Shown here: positions 13,319 to 22,433 of the stretch, in pieces
Numbering within the stretch: position 1 is the stretch's first letter
Layout: the number at the start of each line of letters is the position of its first letter
Source of the DNA: Lingula anatina
Taxonomy: Eukaryota > Brachiopoda > Lingulata > Lingulida > Lingulidae
Length of the DNA: 50,686 nucleotides
Assembly: GCF_001039355.2 (NCBI RefSeq)
Contig: NW_019773514.1
Span: forward strand, 1,234,165-1,284,850
Reading direction: 5' to 3'
Translations under genes and position numbers: made by a program
Notes under the pieces: generated by a model
What the model saw: only the letters and a program-made list of their open reading frames with translations
The model's database searches: none
Told to the model about the DNA's origin: nothing

Positions 13319-14253
13319 CTTTAGACACTTAGATTTCACACAATAATAACTAGTTTAAGCTGTTCAACAAGGATCAGAATCGATAACTTGGAAGATCTTA
13401 GCATCACTTTTACCTCTTTTCAGCCCATTTTGAACTGCTACCATGTATCTATAGTGATGTTCACCAGAATATTTTGGAACAACTATGACACCACTCTGCT
13501 TTCTCTGAAATGATAATGACCATTATAATTACAAGGCAAAAGAAAAGAAAGGAAAGGAAAAGATTGTCAAAATAAAACAAAGATGTCATTAAATTGATTG
13601 CAGTGGAAACAAAGAAATTTCCAGTTTTTTAATACAATTACCTATTTTATATTTTAAACAGTTATTCTAACACAGAAATTTGTAAGAGAGAACTATTTTT
13701 ATACTTTCATGCAGACTAAATTTAAAATGCAAGTGTAACACAAAATTTTGTTTTAGTACCTTCTTCCAATTGAGCCAAATAACATAAAATTCTGAGAAAC
13801 AGAAGTCCAAAAAAAGAATAGATAAATGCGTATGTAACTTTGTTGTTCATCACAAACTCTGGTGGAGGCATTTTTAAGGCAAAAGCTAGCAAAGAAAATG
13901 AAGAAAGGATGGAGCTTAAAAAATGAAAAGCAAGGAAGAAGGGCAAGGAAAAGTAAAAGGAAGCATGGTTATTTTAAATGAATATAAAAGATAGTGAAAG
14001 TAGGGTCAAATAAAAATTAGGCTCAAACAAAACAAAACACAAAAAGTAGGTTGCTATAAATATCAAAACACATGAAATATTGACAAAGTTTTAAAAAACA
14101 TCAAAATTTGTGCTTAAAATGAATTGTGGAAAAAAAAAACATTGGTTCCCCATGAGTTGTTTTAAATTTATATCACTTGCTTTGTGAACAGAAAAGGTGC
14201 AAAAGAGTTACATATAATTTGATGACATACTTACCTTCATGGAGAGATTGCAT
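9338..14253 (-). CDS. Polycystin-1-like membrane protein, TM1-PLAT-TM2-5 only (10 predicted exons)
   Basis: Predicted exons, 5' to 3': 14253-14235, 13885-13760, 13504-13414, 13149-13012, 12464-12404, 12011-11898, 11680-11348, 10970-10780, 10487-10168, 9681-9338 (about 575 codons). The start ATG has an in-frame TAA 12 bases upstream. Exon 2 gives a first membrane segment after the motif PPPEF. Exons 3-6 give a PLAT (lipid-binding beta-sandwich) domain, with VRLQLKGDQG, YLGKLKKV and ITVYDTVTG in the expected order. Exon 7 gives two membrane segments and exon 10 two more (LIYPAFILLG, VEDLFVFQTLKAV). This is the order of the C-terminal half of polycystin-1. The ectodomain, the GPS and the polycystin/TOP channel domain are absent. 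Exons 2/3 and 7/8 do not join in phase, and exon 9 carries a C9 frameshift. Small exons may be missing, or there are errors or decay. The family call rests on recognition, not on a search. Confidence 0.72.
10320..10328 (-). other. C9 homopolymer that breaks the frame of exon 9
   Basis: On the minus strand the codons for TYA run into nine C and then TAA, giving a stop. With eight C the frame continues as PPPKNTRLNSKM and reaches the exon 9 donor in phase with exon 10. Either the assembly has one extra C or the allele is frameshifted. Confidence 0.65.
12481..12533. repeat. (TA)n microsatellite in an intron
   Basis: About 26 TA units lie between PLAT exons 4 and 5 of the polycystin-like gene, close to the splice acceptor of exon 5 (12464). 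Confidence 0.95.
12743..12888. repeat. Imperfect tandem duplication in an intron
   Basis: Two adjacent copies of about 67 and 79 bp both begin ATACTTTAAGTACTAG and end GACCTGATGTTCCAGTT. The second has a 12-bp insertion. Confidence 0.85.
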
Positions 14254-14548
14254 GAGCAGTAGTTACATCAACAGAACTTTGATCTTCAAGTTCTTCAAAC
14301 TGGCAATTTTTCTCTCTGTACCAAATAATATGAAGGCGTGCGACAAACACTTAAATAAAAACAGAAGTCGCAATTCAGCGAACAAACAAGAACTTATCGA
14401 TTTCGGATATTTCAAAATGTTTGGACGGAGCTGACTTAGACTTCCGCCAAAATCTCACAAATATCTGTTGCAGACACAATCAACTCACGTGACCATTGTG
14501 CTGGGGTGTGCGGTTGTGATGGTTAACAGCCAAATAGATGAAGGCTTC

Positions 14549-14761
14549 GTTCACATGAAAAATCTATTTTCTAAAAAATCTATTTTCTATTCGCGGTATC
14601 TTGTGATCACTGTCTGTGCCCTGAATACTCCGCGGCGTAATTACTGGCAGCGCGAGCCAGTTACTTCCAAAGCTGTAATCAATTCTCGGCTGCGCTCGGA
14701 GTGATCACAAGATACCGCGAATAGAAAATAGATTTTTAGAAAATAGATTTTTCATGTGAAC
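14549..14761. mobile_element. 213-bp hairpin MITE upstream of the polycystin-like gene
   Basis: The ends are near-perfect inverted repeats of about 60 bp, beginning GTTCACATGAAAAATC on the left and ending with its inverse on the right, around a GC-richer loop. It lies about 0.3 kb upstream of the start codon at 14253, so it may be in or next to the promoter. No target duplication was identified. The terminal GTTCACA resembles the arms of the element at 6229, but the rest differs. Confidence 0.75.
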
Positions 14762-14909
14762 AGAGTCAAAAAAAAAAAATAAAAATAAATAAATAAATAA
14801 TAATAGTAATGAATAAAATTCACCTTGAAGGCTCACTGCACAACCTAATTGAGGCTTTAGTAAATTACTTTTAAGAGGATAAGTATGGTTTATGTTATTT
14901 TTCGCATTC

Positions 14910-15151
14910 GGGGGCGGATCCAGGATCATGAAGGGGGGGGGGAGGGTCCAGAAAGACGGATGCGAAGCCGACTATTATCGCCCCCTTGGTGTGGGGTTCG
15001 GGGCCTGCTGTGTGTTTTGGGGAGCAAACAGGGTCCTTTGGTACGGTTAAGAACTGTGATTAGCTTGTCAAAATTCTAATTTCAAGAGGGGGATATTGCT
15101 GTGATATGGGCGAATTTTTCAAAAACCGACCATCCTCTAAATCCGCCACTG
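14910..15151. mobile_element. Degenerate hAT-like MITE (GGCGGATCCAGGAT type)
   Basis: The left end reads GGGGGCGGATCCAGGATC and the right end AAATCCGCCACTG, an imperfect inverse, with G-rich and C-rich subterminal runs. Ends of the form CAGNGGCGGAT are typical of hAT-derived MITEs. The ORFs across it are shadows of the repeat. Confidence 0.55.
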
Positions 15152-15227
15152 ATATTTGTTTGAATTTATGGATATTGATCTACTTTAATGAAAGACAGCG
15201 GACAGCTGGCTACGCTAAAATAATTAG

Positions 15228-15590
15228 CAGGGGAGGACCCAGGATTATTTGAAGGGGGTGTCCTTAGATGGGAAATCGACCCCCCCCCCCCAAGCCCCTT
15301 GGCGTTGGGAACCGTGCCCGCTGAAGGGTCTCGAAGAATTTTGATATTTTTAGGGCGAACGGTGTCATTGGGTAAGTTGTTCAGAACTATGATTCAGTTG
15401 GTTAAAATTGTAATATCAGGAGGGAATCATTGGTGTGATTTTTTCAGAAATCGAAGGAGGGGGGAGTCAGCCCCTCCCCCCTTCAATTGATCCTGGATCC
15501 GTTTGTTAAAATTGTAATATCAGGAGGGAATCATTGGTGTGTTTTTTTTTCAGAAATCGAAAAAGGGGGGTGGGAGTCACCTGTACAAAG
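15228..15590. mobile_element. Second hAT-like MITE with an internal 104-bp-spaced duplication
   Basis: The left end reads CAGGGGAGGACCCAGGATT. A matching inverse, ATCCTGGATCC, ends near 15500. The segment starting GTTAAAATTGTAATATCAGG at 15401 recurs at 15505, so part of the element was duplicated. Homopolymer G and C runs make exact edges uncertain. Confidence 0.5.
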
Positions 15591-16243
15591 TAATGGGGAA
15601 AGGACTACGTTTCCTAGCGGACACACCGGCATATAGGGGCCTATCTATCAACGGTTCAAAACTGAGATGCATTGTTTGAATAAAATTGTTCTATTATATG
15701 AAGTCATTGACGATGTGGCGTGATAAATTACCCAATCATCATTGTACTAATTTAAAGGCATTCATTTATACAAATAAATGTAAGAAATGTTTCTCAGCAA
15801 AAGTATTATAACTTAAATACACATCTGAATCAGGCAAATGTACACACGCGCGCGCGCGCGCGCGCACTGGCACATGCACACTATATTGCACAAGCACACA
15901 GCACAATTTAGCCTTTGACACAAGAGCTCCAAAGTGGAGTAGTCACAAGCCACCTGTTTCATCGTCATAGTCAACGTTATATCAACATCATGTCAACATG
16001 TCAACGTAAGCGACGCAGATGTGTCAACCTCAAATACCAAATTTTCTGTCTACGTGCCACCACTGGCACCAGATCCAAAGGCGTTCTAAAATGAGCCAAA
16101 CACACTTTAAAATATGTTTAACAAAGTTTAAATACCTCTCTACTGAGTAACAAGTATGTAAAATTCAAGATTTCGTCGCTGTCAGTCACGAGCAGGTACA
16201 TCTGTCTAAACGGCCTTGACCTATAATCACATTATTTGACTAG
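15591..16243. other. Intergenic with a CG-dinucleotide repeat
   Basis: No gene is seen. A run of alternating CG occupies about 15847-15864 after a short AC run; alternating CG can adopt Z-DNA. The stretch ends at the TAG preceding the transposon at 16244. Confidence 0.5.
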
Positions 16244-16839
16244 CGGCTATTTCACAATCAGACGTACACTTTCAAAATTGAGCATGTTACATTGCCTCTA
16301 AGTATTATCAAAACCAACCTGGTGCCCACTCTTTGTCTAACCTGGTAGATGGCACTTAGTCGGCAAGCAAAAAAAAATTTTTTGGAAAATCGGACATAGA
16401 TTGGCAAAAATATACTAATTTGAATACCCTAAATACAGCAGTTTTTAGTTGTTACGAAGGGTCACTGCAGTTGTGTAATAATTTCAGGTAGTGGATATGT
16501 AATTTGGTATTGTAATTTATTGCATTTAGTTTGACTTAAGATATCAGTTGTGAGGTATAATGTTGTTTGAAAATCAGTTGGGCATAATATAGTGTAACAT
16601 ATGAGACAAAAGCCATTGAATGTTGAAAGGGAGCTCTGTTACGGATTTTTCTGTTTTTAACTTAGTTGATTTCAAGGAGCCCCTGAAAGGAAATATTATG
16701 CTTGACAATAACTTTTCTTCAGTAAAATGTGTTTTTAAAGGTATTTCAATACATTTAAAAAAATTATTGTGTCCAAATCCATATTTAGTTGAAAAGTCCA
16801 ACAATCCAAATTTGAAACCACATCTTAACACAAAATTTT

Positions 16840-17031
16840 GTAGCGTCCGTCCCCCCTGTAGCAAAAGGATAGGAGTTAATCTTTTTTTTAAACCACACTC
16901 AGGCACTTATGCAGTTCACTACCCATGATAAAATAACCTGCCTAAAAGGCCAGTAGTACGACACACTGTGGATATACCATTTGATTAGTTGTCAAATGTA
17001 GCGTCCGTCCCCACCTGTAGCGCCCGTCCCC
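16840..17031 (+). promoter_or_regulatory. Three upstream copies of GTAGCGTCCGTCCCC
   Basis: Copies lie at 16840-16854, 16998-17012 and 17017-17031 (the last with C for T at position 7). All are on the plus strand between the left terminus and the transposase start. A CpG-rich motif in AT-rich sequence, repeated on both sides of the ORF, is what a transposase-binding subterminal repeat would look like. No binding is demonstrated. Confidence 0.65.
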
Positions 17032-17362
17032 AATTTGTATTTTTGGCTTTATTAAGGATACACATGCTACAATGTATTTTAATTAAGTATATTTTGTAAA
17101 TACTCATTATAATCTATCTAATGTAGGCAAAGTTTGTCACTGACACATTTGGTGCATTACTTTTAATGAATAAATGGATACATTAAAAACAATGTTATAA
17201 TATGAAACAATGTTGTTGCTTTTGTTGCTGTGAAACAACACCTGTTGTGTACTTAATTGCTATGAGACGAAGTGACATCACTTGCATATTTTATCCAAGA
17301 TAATAGGTGGTAATTTATGCATTTGAGCTTGGAACAATGATGGAGCAACATATATGTTTTAA

Positions 17363-19717
17363 TTGTTGCTGAGGATGGGTAAACCAAGTCAAAGTAGAAA
17401 AGGAAATGCCATGGAAATGGAAGGCATAAGTGAAAGTGCTTTGAAAAAAAGAAAACAACGAGAAAAACTCAAGAAAGATCCTGAGCGTTTGAAAACTGCA
17501 AGAGAAAAGGACAGACTCAGAAAGAAAAAAGAAAGAGAAAAGAAGAGACTTTACTTAATGAATCACCCAACATTAGCAAAAGCTGAAAGAGCAAAGGAAA
17601 CTAATAGAATGAGAAAATATAGAGACAAAATCCGAGAACAAACAAAGATCAGTGCTTTATCAGAAGCAGCTAAAGCAAGAGAGAAAAGGAAAAGAATACT
17701 TTCAGCCCAAAGAGAAAGAAACAGAAAGATGAAACTCAGTGAAGAAGCTAAAAAGAAAGAGGTCATGAGAGTTAAAGCATGGAGACTAAGGGTTCAGTTA
17801 CAAGATAAAACACCACAAGGTAAAGAATCAAGCCCGTTTTCATCTTCCTCCACTGAAAAGAGAGCCTTGAAACAAGCAAAGAATGCCCTTCCGAGGTCAC
17901 CGAGAAGAAAAGCTAAAATTGTAGAAAGGCTAATAAGATCTCCTACAGTAAACAGCATATTAGAACAGAAAGGAATAATAGCAAGCAAGGAAACAAGCAG
18001 AAAGTTGGAGATGGGGGAGACCCTTATTCAAAGTATGTCAGAGCATATAAAGGATGTAAAGTATAAAGGTACAGCATCTGCATCTCAAAATATGGCGTAC
18101 AAAGTTTTAAAATCAGTGATAAACAAGAAAGGAAAATACAGGGTCAAAATGAAACTCAACAAGTCAATGGGAATCAGAAGAGGTGTGGGTAAGACGGGCA
18201 GTAAATGGTGGACAACAAATACAAGGAAAAGAAGAAAAACCAGAATCCCCGATGAAGTTAAAGAAAAAATCCGGTCTTTTTTTCTAAGTCCAGGGGTAAG
18301 CCAGGTGGTGCCAGACAAGAGAGCTACCATAAAGGTTGGAAAAGAGCGAGTTGGGCGGCAAAATATGAAGTCCACACTGGAAGATGCGTTCAAAGCGTAC
18401 AAAGCCAAATACCCAACAGACAAGGTGGGGTTCACCTCCTTTTGCAAATTGAGGCCACCACAGGTGAAAAAGATCTCTGAGACCAGTAGAAGAACTTGTC
18501 TCTGTCAGCAGTGCTGCAATGCAGCACTGAAAGCTGAAGCATTAAAAAAGTTTGCCGGCGACCAAGCAACTTCAATAAAAACCTCCAAAAGAGATGTCTT
18601 AAAAGCCACCATGTGTGCACATATTAGTGAGTACCCACGATCTGACTGTGTAAATAGGACCTGCCAGGACTGTGGACCAAAGCTTTTAACTCAGCAGTAT
18701 AAAGAAATACTCCAAGTAAGACAAGATCAAGAAATAACATGGAACACATGGGAGTATGTTACAGCCAGTGAAAAGAGAGTAATTTCATGTGTAACCAAGA
18801 CAACACCATTCCAGGAATTTATGCAACTGTATGAGAAGGATTTAGAAAGTTTATCTGGTCATATATTCAGGGCAGAGTGGCAGCAAGCACAAATGAAGAC
18901 CTGTATAGAGTCCCTTTCACCAGATGAATGTGTATTGTGCATGGATTATGCTGAGAACTACCGATGTAATTTTCAAGCAGAAGTGCAGTCGGCATTTTTT
19001 GATCCAAATTCTGTCACATTGCATCCGATGATGGCCTACTATGTGCAGATGTATGGTGAAGAATACATACCTGTAAAACATGGAATCATTGGAATAACTA
19101 ATGACCATGCAAAAGACGCTTGTGGGGTTAAGATGTTTGAAGATAAAGCAATTGCCATTGTACAGAAGGAGATGCAAACACCCATAAGAAGAGTACATGA
19201 ATTTACGGATGGATGTGCTGCCCAGTATAAGGGAAGGGTAGCATTCTACGATGTGAGCAGAAACCAGAACAATATAACACGCAACTTTTATGAGACAAGC
19301 CACGGAAAATCAGTATGTGATGGTCTTGGAGCTGTTGTGAAGATGGGGTGTTACAAAGCAGTGGTAAGCGAAAAAGTGATAATCAAGGATGCAGAAGATA
19401 TGTTCCAATTCTGCACTGAAAGCATGGAAATACCCAGCCCTGGAAAGATAGAAAAGAAGAAACACCTGGTGAAAAGACATTTTGTTTTCATACACAAGGA
19501 TGATGTGCAAAGAGATCGCCCAAATGTGAAGACACTAGCTGGAACAAGAAAATTGCACAGCATTAGAGGCACAGGAAAAGAGCTATCCTTGGAAACCAGA
19601 AGCTTGAGCTGCTATTGTCAAAATTGCAGAAGAGATAATACACCAGCGGAGGAATGTGAAAATTCAGAATATGTTGAAACATGGGCACCAGTTCAACTCA
19701 AATTATCTCGCAGATAG
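17363..19717 (+). CDS. Transposase-like protein with RNase H-like DDE/D core, 784 aa
   Basis: Residues 1-170 are extremely Lys/Arg-rich with helix-prone repeats (KKRKQREKLKKDPERLK), as expected for DNA binding. Cysteine clusters at C379-x-C381-x2-C384 and C434-x2-C437, with C418/H420 nearby, could bind zinc. The probable catalytic core carries MDYAENY (D528, E531), FTDGCAAQYK (D616) and HGKSVCDGLGA (H647, D653). A last cysteine motif, C750-x-C752-x2-C755, closes the protein. I recall an uncharacterised family in invertebrate genomes with the same DFAENY, SDG..QYK and HGKG..DG.GG blocks; I cannot name its superfamily. Which residue is the third acid is inference. The ORF is unbroken and lies centrally between inverted repeats. 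The first ATG is used; ATG at 17375 (MGKPSQ) is an alternative. Confidence 0.8.
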   Translation: MLLRMGKPSQSRKGNAMEMEGISESALKKRKQREKLKKDPERLKTAREKDRLRKKKEREKKRLYLMNHPTLAKAERAKETNRMRKYRDKIREQTKISALSEAAKAREKRKRILSAQRERNRKMKLSEEAKKKEVMRVKAWRLRVQLQDKTPQGKESSPFSSSSTEKRALKQAKNALPRSPRRKAKIVERLIRSPTVNSILEQKGIIASKETSRKLEMGETLIQSMSEHIKDVKYKGTASASQNMAYKVLKSVINKKGKYRVKMKLNKSMGIRRGVGKTGSKWWTTNTRKRRKTRIPDEVKEKIRSFFLSPGVSQVVPDKRATIKVGKERVGRQNMKSTLEDAFKAYKAKYPTDKVGFTSFCKLRPPQVKKISETSRRTCLCQQCCNAALKAEALKKFAGDQATSIKTSKRDVLKATMCAHISEYPRSDCVNRTCQDCGPKLLTQQYKEILQVRQDQEITWNTWEYVTASEKRVISCVTKTTPFQEFMQLYEKDLESLSGHIFRAEWQQAQMKTCIESLSPDECVLCMDYAENYRCNFQAEVQSAFFDPNSVTLHPMMAYYVQMYGEEYIPVKHGIIGITNDHAKDACGVKMFEDKAIAIVQKEMQTPIRRVHEFTDGCAAQYKGRVAFYDVSRNQNNITRNFYETSHGKSVCDGLGAVVKMGCYKAVVSEKVIIKDAEDMFQFCTESMEIPSPGKIEKKKHLVKRHFVFIHKDDVQRDRPNVKTLAGTRKLHSIRGTGKELSLETRSLSCYCQNCRRDNTPAEECENSEYVETWAPVQLKLSRR

Positions 19718-20308
19718 GATGTCAGTTGTATGGTTAATTCAGAGTTCATTTTATGATTAATTTGGAATTCATATAATGGGTAGCTGGAGTGTTGATGGAG
19801 TTTAAAGAGTTCACCAGGTATAAAAGTTGTTAAATATCCACAGTTAATTGCAGTTAATAGTTACATGTATCAATTATTTTAGTGTTGTTACTGTTTTACA
19901 ATGTATAGTATTTAAGAGCTGGCTAAACATTTTTTGAAAACAAGTTTTAAAATATTTTACTGTTATTGATTAAAATATTAAAAATATTTTATTGTTATTG
20001 ATTTTTAAATTTGTTGTTGAACTGTTTACATTGATTTTTATACAGTTAATTTTTTGGAGTTAATTGAGAATTTTGGAATTCCTTAATGTTTTGGAGATTA
20101 TAGTTCCAAAATACTGTAAATTTTGTAGCAGTTATAATTACAGTAAGAGTAAACTGCTTAACTTAAGTATAAGAAAACTCAGTTTTCTGTACTTTGAAAA
20201 TAATACTACCTTATGAATCATATCAAGATTTAACTATTTTCACAAAAAGAATTATGGCGTGTCAGTTTCAACAGCTGGAATAGGAATATAAAAATGGCAT
20301 GTTTTGGT

Positions 20309-20323
20309 GTAGCGTCCGTCCCC
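20309..20323 (+). promoter_or_regulatory. Downstream copy 1 of GTAGCGTCCGTCCCC
   Basis: An exact copy of the upstream motif, about 590 bases after the transposase stop and in the same orientation as the upstream copies. Confidence 0.65.
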
Positions 20324-20423
20324 AAGTGTATTGCATACCAAGTTATGAAATTATAGCACTCTTAACATGTTATAGGTATTTTATTATGTGTCATTCTTAT
20401 GGTCAAGTCTTTGTCATATCAAA

Positions 20424-20429
20424 AATAAA
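20424..20429 (+). terminator. Possible polyadenylation signal of the transposase transcript
   Basis: AATAAA lies about 700 bases after the stop codon, before the right terminus. Confidence 0.35.
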
Positions 20430-20684
20430 GTTTTCAAATCATTGATGGAATCCCCTGATTTGATCTTAATCACACAACATTGTATTTTTATTTGCAAAAG
20501 AAAAAGAAATATGGCCATGCATCATGCAACTGCACATTTTGGAAAAAATAGCTCATAGTTGATTGAAATTTTGAGGTTTTCATTGCAAGCACAATTCATA
20601 TGTATAAAAGTATGCTTATTAAAATCAATGTTTTCCAATTATTATGTTTTATTCATCACGTGAATATAATCGCCTTGTAAAAAT

Positions 20685-20699
20685 GTAGCGTCCGTCCCC
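20685..20699 (+). promoter_or_regulatory. Downstream copy 2 of GTAGCGTCCGTCCCC
   Basis: A second exact downstream copy, 156 bases from the start of the right terminal repeat, same orientation. No inverse copy was seen in the window. Confidence 0.65.
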
Positions 20700-21071
20700 T
20701 GTTTGAGAGCATCCAGTTATTTTAGTGTTAAACAAAAACAAAGAGAAACGGTGCAAAAACATTTGAAGGGATTATGCCCAAGATCTATACCAATGTCTTA
20801 CTGATATTTAATTCTCTGTTTGGTGAAGTTCATATTTGGTCAAAAGTGGACCATAAAGTGTACATCTGATTATGAAATAGCCGTAGAGTCTATGCCAATC
20901 TAAGTGTGCATATATTTTATTTCTTCACCATGATTTTCTGTCGCAAAAGATGTCCAAAATAAATAAATAAAGAATCACACTAGAATGTCTTTATTTTATA
21001 ATTTGATATGAGTGTGGTTTGTGTGACTGAATTGAGGTGGGTAACAGTTCAGACAGTTCAGACAATTCCCT

Positions 21072-21512
21072 TTGAACGGTGACAGGTGGGTCGAATCCAT
21101 TCGATTTGAAGAGTGACAGGTGGGACATGTCCATTCCATCTGAGGGGTGACAGGTGGGTCGAGTTCATGGAATCTGAGGGGGGGCAGGTGGGGCAAGTCC
21201 ATTCTAACTGAGGGGTGGCAGGTGGGGCGAGTCCATTCTTTTTGAGGGGGTGGCAGGTGGGACGAGTCCATTCCATCCGAGGGGTGGAAGGTGGGGCGAG
21301 TCCTTTTTTTTAGGGGTGGCAGGTGGGGTGAGTCCATTCCATCCGGGGGATGAAAGGTGGAGCGAGTCCATTCAATCTGAAGGGGTGATAGGTGGGGTGA
21401 GTCCATTCAATCTGAAGGGGTGACAGGTGAGGCAAGTCCATTCTTTTGAGGGGATGACAGGTGGGGCAAGTTAATATTTTTTGAGGGGTGACAGGTGGGG
21501 CGATTTGAGGAG
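21072..21512. repeat. Minisatellite, about 31-35 bp unit, roughly 13-14 copies
   Basis: The unit is approximately TGAGGGGTGACAGGTGGGGC followed by GAGTCCATTC, with copies differing by substitutions and small length changes. Long minus-strand frames across it encode a His/Pro repeat with MDSPHL and MDLPHL variants. They are by-products of the repeat rather than genes. Confidence 0.9.
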
Positions 21513-22415
21513 CGCATGCAAGTAAAATCATCACAAAATTACATTATAATGTCAGTGCTTTTTGAAAGATTACTATTTTTGAAAATATTGCGTTAGCAAA
21601 GTTTTTAGGGGATATAAACCTGTATCACGCAGGAATCATCTTTAAATAATTGGTCTCAAAATTTGTTTTTCCACAATTAAATATAAATATAACCTTTTTG
21701 TCTTCACATTTCGGACTGTTTAGAAATAAGTCTAGGTCACAAAACTAAATGAAGGGATCAATATATTTCAAACATATATTTTAATAAGACCTTTTCAAAA
21801 AGATCAGAATTTGCAGACCTACTTTTTTTTTGGGGGGGGGGGAGAAGCAAATTTCAACTGTTGCCATTTCATGTGTATCTCTCAACTTTCCCATTTTTTC
21901 TGTTTAAATTTTGAATTTAAGTATTCATATGATGAGAAGATTTGAAGAAATTTGAATCAATTTTCTGTAGCAAAAACCAAACCCTTCAAAAATGGGCCCA
22001 TATTAAAATTGAGAAAATGGTATCCGAGAGGAAGAACTAATTTATTCCAAGAGATATAAAAAAAATGTCAAATTACAGAATAAAATACAGAATAGCTTTT
22101 CAAAAATCAAAATCGTAATTTCATACAAATTGTATTTATAAATGTGGACTGTTGGAAAATCTTAAACGTGTATTCTTAAAATGCTCATACTCAATAATTT
22201 ACAAAATATTGGGAATATTTACAAACCTGTTGGTTTAAGATATCTTCTGTTACTGCAGAAATCAACAATCCCAAACAATATTTACAGATCAATTTTGGCG
22301 GATTAAATTTTAAAGTGCTCAAACAGTTATCATATCTTAATAATTTTACCCCTTTATTATTACCACTATCTTTATCGACATTATTTCATAGCAAAGTAAA
22401 AAAACAAGTAAATAC
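21513..22415. other. Intergenic, no feature seen
   Basis: AT-rich sequence with a T/G homopolymer run near 21823-21841. No coding exon or inverted-repeat element was recognised. Confidence 0.5.
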
Positions 22416-22433
22416 AAACGTATCTATTCAGCT

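Larger units (their letters stand above)
16244..20883 (+). mobile_element. Complete 4,640-bp DNA transposon, superfamily not assigned
   Basis: The two ends are 29-bp inverted repeats (16244-16272 and 20855-20883) matching at 27 of 29 positions. Each begins CGGCTATTTCA and continues AATCAGA, GTACACTTT. Both ends are bordered by TAG (16241-16243 and 20884-20886), read as a 3-bp target duplication. Sequence outside the repeats is unrelated on the two sides. Inside lies a single intact 784-codon ORF with a possible polyadenylation signal and five copies of a 15-bp motif. The intact ORF and near-identical termini suggest a young, perhaps still autonomous element. A 3-bp duplication occurs in CACTA, Harbinger, Zator and Academ groups, but these termini and this protein do not obviously match them. 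Confidence 0.85.

Noticed and set aside
15847-15864. CG dinucleotide repeat as a regulatory element
   Set aside because: It could form Z-DNA but is an ordinary microsatellite with no adjacent gene.
17563-19572. Minus-strand ORFs under the transposase
   Set aside because: They mirror the codon usage of the plus-strand ORF and have no recognisable content.
16395-20905. TAGATTGGCA (16398) and its inverse beyond the right end as the true transposon termini
   Set aside because: The match is only about 10 bp, and the left copy lies inside while the right copy lies outside the 29-bp repeats, which are far better supported and carry TAG on both sides.
20996-21534. Minus-strand His/Pro-rich repeat protein of 136 codons
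   Set aside because: All three overlapping frames encode similar periodic peptides, as expected from a minisatellite whose unit length shifts frame.
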